Below are positions 13,191 to 24,339 of a stretch of DNA of 64,000 nt, piece by piece. This DNA comes from Pyxicephalus adspersus (Eukaryota; Chordata; Amphibia; Anura; Pyxicephalidae). The translations under genes were made by a program, and so were the position numbers. A model generated the notes under the pieces. That model did not search any database and had not been told where the DNA came from. It saw only the letters and a program-made list of their open reading frames with translations. Where the stretch lies: positions 43,517,105 through 43,581,104 of the forward strand of contig NC_092868.1 of the NCBI RefSeq assembly GCF_032062135.1, given 5' to 3'. Numbering within the stretch: position 1 is the stretch's first letter; the number at the start of each line of letters is the position of its first letter.

Positions 13191-14095
13191 AAAATTTGTA
13201 ACAACCCAATGCTTTTTATAATTTGCAACACTATTGTATGCATATTGTAGTCAGCAGTCTGTGTTGGAAATGATTAGTGTGAAGCGCAGAATAAATACAT
13301 TTCTGCCTTGTTTATATATCAGTGTTGCAAATGTAGGATCTATACTTAATCTTTACATACGTACAGGTGCCTATGACTTAACAGGCTGTTTCAAGCTTGC
13401 CTTCTGAACTTGTGTGTTTTTTCTAATTAAATAGGCTGTTGTTGGCAATTGGCAGAAAATAGAACGCCTTCACAAATACACCAATACCAGATAATGGCTA
13501 TATTTTCACACCACTGAAGCTGTAATGCCACAATGTTGCTATAGAAACACGCATCGTTATATCCAGAGTAGCCAGCTTATTAATAGGTATCTTAACAACA
13601 GGATTAGTATGCATTTAATATGATTAATTTAAAGGGATCCTGTCGTCATAGAACTATAAGAGTTTCAATTACGAAAGGAGAATACTCCAGGGTCTAACTC
13701 ATAACTTTCCTCCACTATTTGATGATTCACTGAGTGGGAATAACTATTAGAAGTTTTGACTTGCTGCATTCTTATTTTAGGTCACAGATTCTCTAGGTAG
13801 TAGATGTGAGGAAGATATCCCAGGGCTTTCAGCACATAAAAATAAAACATCAATGAGGGACTCTGTGCATCTTTCTCGGCATGCATTACTTTAAAGCAGA
13901 GCTGTTGCTAATTCATTCTGCACCATCTTTATTCCCACAAATTTCCCCTTCATGGATATCATCTTGCCCTTTGAAAAAAAAAAGACCTTGTGCATGCACA
14001 GAATGTACATAATGATGCAATAATTTGTGTATTGGAGCTATCTATAGAAAAGCCTTTCTTCCTTTGCCTGTGCATAGACCCAATCACATCAATGT
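13191..14095. other. Non-coding, nothing recognised
   Basis: This is unique-looking AT-rich DNA without exon or repeat match that I can name. Confidence 0.45.
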
Positions 14096-14315
14096 ACCTG
14101 ATTTATTAAAGCTCTCCAAGGCTGGAGATGATACATTTTTATCAGTGAAGCTGGGTGATCCTTCAAACCAGGAATGGATCTGGTCCAGGATGGAAAACAT
14201 TTGCCAACAAATAGCTAAATATTTGAGAAATACATTCCAGGTTTGCTGGATCACCCAGCTTTACTGATGAAAGTGTATCCTCTCCAGCCTTGGCAAGCTT
14301 TATTAAATCGGGCCC
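14096..14315. repeat. Palindromic MITE, copy 2
   Basis: It has the same arms as copies at 2623 and 42837: TTTATTAAAGCTCTCCAAGG on the left and CCTTGGCAAGCTTTATTAAA on the right, with a short non-paired loop around ACATTTGCCAACAAATAG. The flanks AATGT and AATGC agree at 4 of 5 positions, consistent with a worn 5-bp target duplication. Confidence 0.8.
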
Positions 14316-16924
14316 AATGCCTTTAATAATTCATACACATTGTGTAATGCAAACACTAATGTGCTTTTACTATTTTGCAGTTAGGTATCTATATTATGCA
14401 GCATGCATTTGAGTCTGTCATTCTTTTTCCCACCAGTTTTCAAACGTGTCATGTGACACAAGGAACACTTAATGGTACATACATTGCATTTTAGTGTTCT
14501 GACATTGACCGTCATAAAAACAGCATGGAAGCTGCAGTAAACACTATTTTTTTTTAAATACTAAACTGTAACTAAATACTGTAATGTAAAAAGCTTCAAG
14601 GATCATAATCAAAAAATATTATTCCTTCAATTCCAGAGTGATGTAAGCACAAGTTGCAACACACTGATGTTAGTGGGACTCTAGGTACAATAATTGTTCC
14701 TATGAGGGGCAACCCTTGCTGATTTGATACACCGATTGACCGGCTATGCACTGACCTCCTCCTCTGTGCACAGCCTCCCATGTCACTGGTCCATAGGAAG
14801 GGCATAATACAATATCTTAACAAAAAAAGCTGGTAGGAATCTAAAGTAAAGCTTAACAAACTTTGAATAGATGTGAGATATTTTTAAAATAGTTTTACAG
14901 TCATAATTCCACTTGCAGTGAAGGCTGCCAGTCTAGTGCATAAGTATAGATTAGAAAATACATAAGGTGAGCAGTTAGATAGAGGTTGGTAGAAAAAGTC
15001 TTGAGAGTTGTGTTATGAGTGTGCTTACAGTCCAGGATATGAATATCAAAGTACATGCTGCCATCTACAGGTTATTATGTAGCATGGCACCCCAGGCTCC
15101 TTGTGCAACAAATTCCTCCCACTTCAACATATATGCAGGATGATTTGGCAATTATTTTGGTGCATTGCTTTTTGTTTTTTTAACTTTGGAGCTGTCAGTG
15201 CTTTGGAGGTCACTGATTTGTTTTTTGTTATAATGTTGGATTTTAAATAATATTTGAAATTTAAAAATGATGGTAAAGCCATTTACTATGTAGACACTGA
15301 ATACAGATTTTACAAGACTCTTAACATTTAAATGCATGTGATTTGCAGCTGCAGTGGATTTATAATGTGATGGCAAAATATACCAGTTTGTTTTTTGTCT
15401 TTGACTGGAGTTTAGAGAAAAGTGAGCAATTTTGTCAACTTTTTTTTGGTTTGTGTCTACATTTTTGCGATTAGTCCATTTGATTGTTGTCAAACAGAAC
15501 AGCTAATTCTAATTCTTTCTACATTTGGAACCTTTGTCAGGATTTTGTTGCCGTCGGTCCCTTCATGGGGCATTTTTCCTTATTCCTTGTCCGGTTAATG
15601 GGAGTACAAAACAGGACAATAAGGAAAATCTTTAGGATACAGACAATATTTCAAACCTTATAACAGATGTTTAGAATATTTCCTATTCTGTCTAGAAATC
15701 CTTTGTCTTGGGTTGAGCCTTGAAGTAAATGTAACAGAGCTTGAATTAAACAAAACAAACAAAAAAAACCTTTTTCTAGTTCATCAAAACAAAATCTTTT
15801 AAAAAGTGGCCATATTCTTAACAGAAAAGGCTGCATGCTGCAGAATAGGACCGTTGCTTTGTATGTGGAAGCAGTGGTCTCTCAGTAAAAGTCTGACATG
15901 CCCCTGGTGGGTCAGAGCTGGCGCTAACCAATTAGCAAAGGTCAAGCTCTGTGTTTATTGGACTTCTCCAGCTCTGACTCAAAAATAGGCATATGGACCT
16001 TAAAGAGAGACCAGTGCTTCCAAAGGAAACAAACAAGCTGGCAGAGGACAGGCTTTTCTTCTCCAGCTGTGATTGTTTCAGTTGGGCTTTAATGTCTAAA
16101 TATATGGTAGACATTTAACTAATACCTTTCTTAAAATCTCCACAACCCTTCTGGTATTACAGTAAAGGGGAAATAATTCACTATCGCTGTAATTAGGTTT
16201 TGCTTATGCCTTGTCACAGGAATGTATTGATTTTTTATTGTGGTGTATAGTTCCTTGCTTTTTTGTTATTGAAGCTTTGTAATAAATGAGCACTTTTCAT
16301 TTGCTTTTGTTCATGAAGGTCTCGCCCTCGCTTTTCTTATCGCTCCATTATCAGAGTTCTTCCTAATGTTAGCCACTTTACTTAGATCACTGCTTCTAGG
16401 TCTGAGGTCACCCGAAAGCCTCGGATGGGTAATAAATCATAAGGAGATTATCCATAAGATACACTTAGATAGATTGTACTCTCTGTTGTACAGTTATACT
16501 GCTATGCATTGCACAGTGTTCACCATCAATAAAAGCAGAATGTTTGACGTTAAAGCAGATCTATTATTAATCTGAATTAGTAAGTCACATTGTTAGCGTG
16601 ATAAAAACAGCATGTTTTCTTGCCAAGGGTGTAAAATGCTACCTCCCTGCTCTACCATGTGGCCTACATGTTAGAGAAAGAGATGCTTTATATAATTAGG
16701 GACTGCAAAGAGCAAATTTGTTTTTTTTTTTTTATCTAGAAAATAATTGAGTAATAAACTTGCTTTGAAATGAGAGGATCGGGAAGGCATAATTGTTGTG
16801 CCGCATTACTAAGTTCAATTAAAGCAGAAGAGAGCAGTGACAGTGGCACTTATCCGGTCTGATTATAGGGATAATAGGGCTTCTTTGTTTTGCTACCTTA
16901 GTCACCTCTTTTGCTTCAGCCTGC
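14316..16924. other. Non-coding, nothing recognised
   Basis: No gene is seen. The stretches at about 16140-16210 and 16740-16880 look unique and have TAATTA/CAATTAAA-type motifs, but nothing here proves function. Confidence 0.45.
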
Positions 16925-17275
16925 TGGTTTAGATGTTGGTGAAGTCAACCCTATGCTCACCCTTACTCCATATGGGGTCCTAAGAAAGAGAGATCTACTA
17001 ATAGACCAATACAGATAGCCCTCCCTTTCAAAGTCTGATAATTGCCATTTACAGAAAAAAAGTGTAAAATAAAATATAGAACAGATTTTGGTGCTTGTCA
17101 TATATTTTATTTTACAAACATTTAGTTCTGTAAATGGCAATTATCAGAGTGTAAAATGGAGGGCTATCAGTATTGGTCTATGAGGAGATCTCTTTTTCTT
17201 AGTCTAATACTAGGACCACCTATGGAGTAAAGGAGAGCATAGGTTTGACGTCACCAACCAGATGTAAACATTTAT
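16925..17275. repeat. Foldback element, about 350 bp
   Basis: Two arms of about 150 bp are inverted copies. TTTAGATGTTGGTGAAGTCA on the left pairs with TGACGTCACCAACCAGATGT on the right. TAGACCAATACAGATAGCCC pairs with GGGCTATCAGTATTGGTCTA. CTGATAATTGCCATTTACAG pairs with CTGTAAATGGCAATTATCAG. The loop spans about 17057-17128. It is probably a MITE, superfamily not determined. Confidence 0.85.
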
Positions 17276-17454
17276 GCTTTTCAAAATTAATGCAAAGGTG
17301 ATTAACATGGTTTAATACTCATGTCTAGAGTTCTGCTATAAGTGGATCTTTCACATGTACACGAAACATATAATAAAAATGTCTGTAGCTTTTCATACAC
17401 TTCTGGAATGGGGCAGCTCTGATGATTCTAAACATCACACATTTATACACTAAA

Positions 17455-17725
17455 CAATTGTTTCCCAACCAGGGTTCCTAGAGGTAGCTAGAGGTTCCTT
17501 GAGCAATTTATAGCTCTCAGGTCAGTATAAGTCACACCAATGATTTTTTTTGGCTATCTGTAATGATGACATTCTTCTCACTGGTCAGCAATGTAGGAAG
17601 CATTCATCCTACTGATGACCACACTTAATGTACTGTAAACTGTGGAAATTATAGTAGGGGTTACCTGAAGACCTAAAAGTTATTTCAAGGGTTCTCCAAT
17701 GTTAAAAGGGTCAAGAAACACTGTA
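17455..17725 (+). repeat. Interspersed repeat, family G, copy 2
   Basis: It contains CCAACCAGGGTTCCTAGAGG, CCTTGAGCAATTTATAGCTC, ACACCAATGATTTTTTTTGG, CAGCAATGTAGGAAGCATTC and AGGGTTCTCCAATGTTAAAA in the same order as the copy at 8661. Confidence 0.75.
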
Positions 17726-18612
17726 CTGAACCAACAAAAACAGACATTATCATCCTTCCACATGAATGGTATCTTTGTTGTAAACTTTAGGACACAGATA
17801 GCGATTATCAATGTTACTAAGAAAATGACACACAGATTGAGATAAGTACTCGTCAGTCTTTTGAGGACTCCATTGGGAAAACTCCTTTACCCAATTTCTC
17901 CGCTCGGCTTTCAAAGCCAAGAAAAGCATTCTTCTCCTTCACGCCTTGTAAAATAAACTGAAAATCTACACGCAAGGATGAGACTTTTCTAACGGGCACA
18001 AACAGGTTGGTGGTACTAAGAAATCAGGTATATTCACTCCTATTTAAGGATTCAATGAGAAATAAAAATGAAAAAAAAAACAGACCGCCACATGCAACAA
18101 GCGTAAAGCTAATCTCTTGGTAAAAAATGAGAAAAAAAATACCGTCTGGCCACCATGACTTCTTGATATAAAAGCTGGATACTTCCATTTCTGTGAAGTT
18201 ATCACAAGCTTCTAAATTCTTTAGATTCAGCATCAAGCAGGGGAAGAATCTGTGCAGTAACCTTTGCATATACAGAGCTGCCCCCACAACTCTGAAGAGC
18301 CCTCTAACTGCATGCAATTGTGGGAGTCAGTTACACCAGTGTGGGTTAATGCATAGACCGTGACGGGAGTAGAGAACTTCCAAACATTCGCCACAACATC
18401 AGCATATATTGCATTGTTCTGGTCAGAGAAATCTAGGTCATGGATGCCCAAAATATATGTCTGCCACCCCCTCCAATAGTAATCACCATGGTGAGCCATA
18501 CTACCCAGCAGATCAGGAAACTTGAAAGGAGTAGGGAGGGTACTTTCCACTCACATTGATTTACCTTACTTGTGTTCAGCCCCCTGTTTTTCCTCACTGA
18601 ACTAAAATCTGA
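17726..18612. other. Non-coding, nothing recognised
   Basis: Two overlapping minus-strand open frames of about 100 codons (18024-18550) show no domain and no splice-phase pattern. No gene is supported. Confidence 0.4.
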
Positions 18613-18990
18613 GGATGCATTTAAAGCGGAAGTAAACTAAAAATAAAAAAATTCTCCTTTACTTTCGCAGATTCGTTGATACCTCGGTAGGTTTCCTGGT
18701 TCGTGTCCCCCTCCGTCCAGGTGCATAGGAAGCTCCAGGATTTTCCATTTTCTTTCTTGTCTTCTGCCTACGTTACTCGACCTCACACTGCGCAGGCACA
18801 AGATCAGATGACGTAGCCTGCTTTGAATGGGGGGAAAAAGAGTGCCGATCACACTGCGCATGTGGAAGGTTGCCTTTTTTTCCCCCATTGAAGAAAAAGC
18901 TTCTGCTGCTTGCACATTAGGAGCAGCCAGGAGCCCCCTGGGATGCGTGATATGGTAATCCCAGGAGGCTCAGTGCTCCCAATCTGTCCA
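18613..18990 (+). repeat. TTAAAG-type MITE, family E, right end lost
   Basis: It starts TTTAAAGCGGAAGTAAACT, followed by TTCCTGG, GCCTACGTTACTCGACCTC, CACTGCGCAGGCACAAGATC, CCAGGAGCCCCCTGGGATGC and ATCCCAGGAGGCTCAGTGCT. The right inverted end was not found. Confidence 0.7.
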
Positions 18991-19974
18991 AAGAAGTCTT
19001 TAGAACTTATGTTTGCTTTTGGATGTCCTGCCTCCCAAAGACTCAAGTTAAAAAGGTAAAAAAATACCCAAAGATCAGCTTTAGTAATAACTCTAGGAGC
19101 ACCAGAGGAGTGGAATGTTATTTTGGGCCAAGGCAAGCCAGGCAGTGGGGGCTGCAATGGCAAACTTCTGAACTATGCAACTTCTATTTATGTAGCAGCT
19201 AGGCAGCGTTTGCCATAATGTGCACGTTTGCTCAGTACTTTGTACACATACTTCTGGATATGCTGTTCTCCAGTGATGTAAGGTAGGAGCTACCAGTCTC
19301 CACTCTGTTGGTGCCATCTTCTTTTGGGTCTGAGGTATTCTTGCTTCGGCTACAACCACAATGTTGATGTAAATACTACACAAGTGCACTGGAATCTAAG
19401 CAAGTGTGTGCTTTTTTTGTTTTATTTTGTGTGCATGTGCTGCAGTCGTAAAGGTAACAAACATTGTGATAAGTAAACAAGAGGTAAGAGGCAACGTCTT
19501 TTTTTCCCAAAACATCTCAATCTGCTAGAATGTTTTTGTTTGGTCAGTTTTTCTCCAAGTATTCTATATTCGTGTAAATATTTTTCAGGTAGATCTGACC
19601 CTCGATCAATGTACTTACAGGGCCCAGCAAATCCCATGGTATCTTGTTTCTGCCCTCTTTCCAGACCCCCTGTTATATTCCATGCTACCATTCAGGTTCT
19701 TGATGATGTCGCCCAATCGCACACTGTACGTACATGAGATTGAGTGACGTGTCTTCCTCCAAATGTGAATAAACAAGCACCAACCTCAGTCACTGAACAT
19801 GTTTGAGATGGTGCACTTTTTATTTGCATTCGAGGAAGGCCCCAGGTGACACAAAGGTTAGACAGCAACTTCCTGGGATATGTGACATAACCCAGGAGAG
19901 GCAATGAAGATGGATGGGGCAGAATATTAAAAAAAATATTTTGTTTCATTATGTGAACAATTATTTTACATCAT
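18991..19974. other. Non-coding, nothing firmly recognised
   Basis: No gene is supported. GC content is patchy and old repeat pieces are likely, but I cannot name them. Confidence 0.4.
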
Positions 19975-20141
19975 CAGGGTTCTCCCCAGGCCCTTTTAGC
20001 TGGGTGCACCACCCGGCACTTTTCAGCACCCACCCGGCTGTTTTTGGGTTATTACTAAAGAGTTTGGTCACAATACAGGGGCTGCCACCCACCTACAATT
20101 TCTTCCCACCCGGCTTAAAAAAATTTCTGGGTTGAGCACTG
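19975..20141 (-). mobile_element. 167-bp hAT-like MITE, family C, copy 1
   Basis: The ends are CAGGGTTCTCCCC and GTTGAGCACTG. It is flanked on both sides by ATCAT (19970-19974 and 20142-20146). It is the reverse of the copies at 30144 and 49054. It contains CACCCACCCGGCTGTTTTTG and GGGGCTGCCACCCACCTACA. Confidence 0.85.
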
Positions 20142-21141
20142 ATCATGTTGAAATTTTCTTGATAAGTCCACTTTAAGAGTATTTGGTTTTCATTTATACA
20201 TGCTCCCCTATAAGCAAGCATTCAGCCATTGGTGTAAACTGAAATCCCTAAGATAAACAAGATTATTTCAGTACAGACATCTACAGGTTGTGGAAATATC
20301 TGTTTTGGTTAGTAAACAACTGTTTACATTCAAATGATTACTTATTGTGCCAGCATCAGAAGAGGGCTCTAAATGTGGAATAATTTTCATGTCTTAGTCA
20401 CCTGTCCAATGGAGATAAATTTGCCTAATTTATCCACACTCTAAATCTATTGTTTCTTTCTAAATGTCAAGTTCCTCCATTCCCTTTCTCTGTCTGGGTT
20501 TTCTAAACCATTTGCTCATCAGATAACCGATATTAAAAAGGCACTTTCTCTGTGTTGCTATGGATTTTAATATCCAATATTGGTACAGGGCTTATCGTTG
20601 TAGCCCCTTAAGCCTCCGTGTAATTTAATTTGCAACAAGTTTGTGCTAGGTACAGCCTGTATTTAAACACAGCATGTTTACTCTTATAAGTGTGCTGTGA
20701 ATTTATACCACTTCATCATAGGTAGAACATTTTAAATTGGTCATAAAATTAAAGTGTATTTAAGCCTAAGTCTAAAAATATAATATTTTGCAGCTTTCCA
20801 GTCTTATTAGATGCTGGGGTTGCATCAATGTTCTTTTTATCTGGCTGATTTCTTGTTCCTTTCACCTGGTGGTCCATCTTGTCCAGCAGTTACAGTGCTC
20901 CTTCACTGCACATTATTTGCTTCTAACGTGAATTACAGAGTAATGCCATGCCATGAGGAAAGTTTTTCTGCAGCCCACAGAAAAGAACTGAGCTGGGCTG
21001 ATACCACCATTTCAGGTGTCAGTGCAGCATAAACAGAGTGCACAGCAAGTTACAAGCTAATATTCTGCCACTGTTAATTTTTTTTTTCTCGGATGTCAAA
21101 AAATCATTTTAATAAATTTAACAGACCAAAAAGAAAAAAAA
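20142..21141. other. Non-coding, nothing recognised
   Basis: This is AT-rich DNA with no repeat or exon that I can name. Confidence 0.45.
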
Positions 21142-21618
21142 GCTAAAGGGGAACTATACTCAAAACTAAACAAAACAAAAACACACGTACCTTCAATCCG
21201 ACAGGGCAGTCTGATCACTCCAGGGTTGTCCGGCATCAGGTCCCTCGTCATCTCGGCATCCGTCCCGGAGCCTGCGCTCTGGGTGCTGCCATCTTCGTCT
21301 TCTCTTCCGGGTCCCAGGCACGAGATCGGGTGACGTAGTATGAAACAAAATTTGCTGATCCGTCTGCGCATGCATGAGATCGGCAAATTGTTCTTTTTCA
21401 GCAAAAAGGCTCCTTCTGCGCAAGCCCAAAATGCTCGGTCATGCGCAGAAGGAGCGCCCAAGAGCCTCCCAGGTTGCCTGACGCAGGTATCCCAGGAGGC
21501 TTTGTGCTCCCATCTCGACCACCTAGGCGGCCGAAAATGAGGGGACAGTGCTGCACCCTTTTTTTTTCTCTCTACCCTTTTATGTAAAGTGAAATTTCTG
21601 ACTTTAGGTACGCTTTAA
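21142..21618 (+). repeat. TTAAAG-type MITE, family E, near full length
   Basis: The left end is GCTAAAGGGGAACTATACTC. The right end is CTGACTTTAGGTACGCTTTAA, closing with TTAA. In between lie CACGTACCTTCAATCCGACA, GCGCATGCATGAGATCGGCA and ATCCCAGGAGGCTTTGTGCT. GC-rich compared with its surroundings. Confidence 0.8.
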
Positions 21619-21720
21619 TGGTTAGCGTTTGCATAGCATCTTTAGGTCTTGCAAAGAGGTAGTGTAGCAAAATACTTTAGTACTCCTAGAAGGCACTCCT
21701 GGGCTTAGTGAAACATTTAA

Positions 21721-22063
21721 TGGGGAGCACAGTGGCTCAGAGGTAAATGCTCTGACGTTTGAAGCTCTAGGTCCCAGGTTTGAATCTCGTCCAGGACACT
21801 ATGTGCATGGAGTTTGCAGGTTCTCCCCGTGTTTGCGTGGGTTTTCACTGGGCACTCTGGTTTCCTCCCACATTCCAAAAACCTGCAGTTAAGTTAATTG
21901 GCTTCCCCCCAAAAATTGTCCTTAGACTGCGTTAATGACATATGACTATGGTAGGGACATTAGATTGTGAGCTCCTATGAGGGACAGCTAGTGACATGAA
22001 TATGGACCTCGTACAGCGCTGCATATTATCTTGGTGCTATATAAATACTGGCTAATAATAATT
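21721..22063 (+). repeat. tRNA-like SINE, family A, full-length copy
   Basis: It starts GGGGAGCACAGTGGCTCAGA (A-box-like TGGCTCAGAGG), then GGTCCCAGGTTTGAATCTCG (B box), GGTTCTCCCCGTGTTTGCGT, ACATATGACTATGGTAGGGA and the tail TACAGCGCTGCATATTATCT...TATATAAATACTGG, closed by an AAT-rich run. The pol III boxes suggest a tRNA-derived head. Confidence 0.85.
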
Positions 22064-22892
22064 ATACTTACTATTATCATTTCTTTAGCTAACCCAAAAA
22101 AAAAAAAAAAAAAAACTTGCTTAAAATCTTCAGGGCTCATTCACATTGACATGCTGCTATTGGGTAATGCATGGTCACCATGCAGCAACCCAAGGCAATA
22201 AGGTAACATCTTTATCTCAGCTGAAGTGACTTAAGAGTTTAAAATAAATGAGCTGCTTTAGTACAAAGTTTGTTAACATATACCACAACATTATAGCAAT
22301 GCACAAACATAAAAGTGTAAATGAGCCCTCATAGTTTCCTCTAAAGTACAAAAAACACTAAAATAATTCTGCTTGTGGATTTTGGCTGACTGCATAGAAT
22401 TGTAGTTGTTCTTGAGGTCATTGTGTGGTGTAATGTTTTCTGTTAGTGTATCAGTTCTATAACTATAAATGTCCTTGGTGTCTTGAGATGTCCAGGGGCA
22501 AATACCTTCATCTTTGCACCTCCAGTTCCATAAATAGCCTCTGGTCAAATCTGACTTTCTTTCTGCGGGGGTTGTCAGTTGTTATCATGTTGTTGGTGAC
22601 TGCTATCTCGCCTTGAATTCCAATCTCAGCAATATCAATTTGAAACATAGTGATTCAATTTAAAGGAAGAAGACAGAAGTAATCTTTTCACTCTTAACCT
22701 AAGTGTATAAGGAAAAACTGGGACCTATTAAAATCTGCAAAAGTCAGGAAGCGTCTAGCAACTAATATGATTTTAAGATACTGTAACCAGATCAGTAAAA
22801 TATTTATTCTGATTAACTGCCAGGGGTTACTGAATTTTGTTTTTAGTAATACCTATATATCAGTTATATCTGACAAGACCCCCCCCCCCCAC
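22064..22892. other. Non-coding, with a poly-A run
   Basis: A homopolymer A run lies at about 22097-22114 and a C run at 22881-22890. No gene. Confidence 0.45.
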
Positions 22893-23013
22893 ATATGACT
22901 ATGGTAGGGACATTGGATTGTGAACCTCTTGAAGGACAGCTAGTCACATGACTATGGACTTTGTAAAGTGCTGTGTAATATGTTGGTGCTTTATAAATAC
23001 TGTGTAATAATAA
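22893..23013 (+). repeat. tRNA-like SINE, family A, 3' half only
   Basis: It starts within CATATGACTATGGTAGGGAC and runs to the tail GTAATATGTTGGTGCTTTAT...AATACTGTGTAATAATAA. The head with the pol III boxes is absent, as for a 5'-truncated retroposon. Confidence 0.75.
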
Positions 23014-23282
23014 CGAAACCTGTCACTGTTCCATCCAGGTCACCACCATCTTCTTCCTCCTTCTTTTCCTTTTTGTAATATTTGGCTATCTTGATTGCCT
23101 GGGATGACGGGCACAGTTCTGTTTGAGTTCATTCAATTCTGACAACTGCAGATGAAGCAATAATGTGACCGATATCCCAGGAATCAACCAGGTAAGAATG
23201 TTTATTGTAGAAGTGACCTAGCCTGCCCCTTTCTGCAATAAAGCCCTGCCTGGTCTCAAATCTTTAAAGTGGATTTTTACAC
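23014..23282 (+). repeat. TTAAAG-type MITE, family F
   Basis: It shares CACCATCTTCTTCCTCCTTC, TGGCTATCTTGATTGCCTGG, GATATCCCAGG, TTATTGTAGAAGTGACCTAG, TTTCTGCAATAAAGCCCTGC and an AAAGTGGATTTTTACACC end with other family F copies. Confidence 0.65.
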
Positions 23283-23822
23283 CCCAAATAATATTAACCA
23301 ACCTTCCCCAAAAATGCAGCATTCCTAAAAAACAATGTTACTTACTCACTCACTCTTAATTTGAAGAATAATGCTAATGAGTTTTTGAGTTTTGGATTTA
23401 TTAGGGGGTAGTAACACTTCTGTCATGCCTTTATGGCTGTCCATCACACTGAGATTTCATCCCACTTGCTGTGATACCAAGACAAGAAATGAACAAAGTG
23501 GTTCTCACCTGGGGTAGGAAGACTTGTACAAGAACAGTAATCTGCCAAAGGTTTCATCCCTTCATCATTTCTCTAAAAAACAAAACAAAAATATTTAATT
23601 GCAGTCAATTTGGGAACCAATGACAAGTGAGGTAAAATCTCACCAACGGTTACACACATTACACACACCTTTCCTTGTTCTTTGTAATACAGCATAGCCT
23701 TCTCTTCCTCTAGAAGTGTCTTCAAATGCATTAGAGACACTCTATCTTTTGCTGGAGGGTGTTCCCAGCCCCAACTTTTTTTTTAATCTGCACCTGATGG
23801 AACCTAAACATGACCTAATATT

Positions 23823-23824
23823 AG

Positions 23825-23855
<31 letters not shown>

Positions 23856-23905
23856 GAAAAAGATTTTTATAGCGCTAACATAATATGCAGTGCTGTAATA
23901 TGTGT
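23823..23905. repeat. ATT microsatellite joined to a family B tail fragment
   Basis: The run AATATTATTATTATTATTAT is followed by TTTTTATAGCGCTAACATAA and TATGCAGTGCTGTAATA. The second part is the shared tail of the family A and B retroposons. Confidence 0.6.
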
Positions 23906-24057
23906 CCGTGTGCCAAATTAGATCAGATTGATTTTAGGCTGCTTTATTGCAAACATTATAGTGCATTCTAGGCTGAAAGTTTGATTTTCATGTCTGGAAT
24001 AAAAAAAAAAGTGCCCCCCTTCAACCAGTTAATAACCAATCGGTAAATCGTTTATTT

Positions 24058-24336
24058 GGGAATAAAACCTGTGTATATACAACTACCCACGTGGGCGCTG
24101 TCATCTTCTTCCTTCTCTTCTTGTTTCGATCTTTGACCATCTTGATTGGCTAGGCTGGGCTGGGATGACATCCCTGGCAGCTGGGTATTCCAGCTACTAA
24201 CATGCACAGCTACGTGATTGAGCTGAGCTATCAGGGGGTTGAGTATGTTTTATTGCAGAAAGGACATCACCTGTCCTGCCTGATTGGAAATTTTGCAAAT
24301 TGGAACTTTAGTTCTGCTTGAAAGTAAACCTAAACT
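24058..24336 (+). repeat. TTAAAG-type MITE, family F
   Basis: It contains GTCATCTTCTTCCTTCTCTT, GACCATCTTGATTGGCTAGG, TTTATTGCAGAAAGGACATC and an end TTGGAACTTTAGTTCTGCTT. It stops where the decayed unknown protein on the other strand begins. Confidence 0.65.
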
Positions 24337-24339
24337 TTT

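Noticed and set aside
21721..22063. Functional tRNA gene at the A- and B-box-like sequences
   Set aside because: The boxes are the head of a dispersed SINE present in several copies; no cloverleaf with paired acceptor stem was seen.
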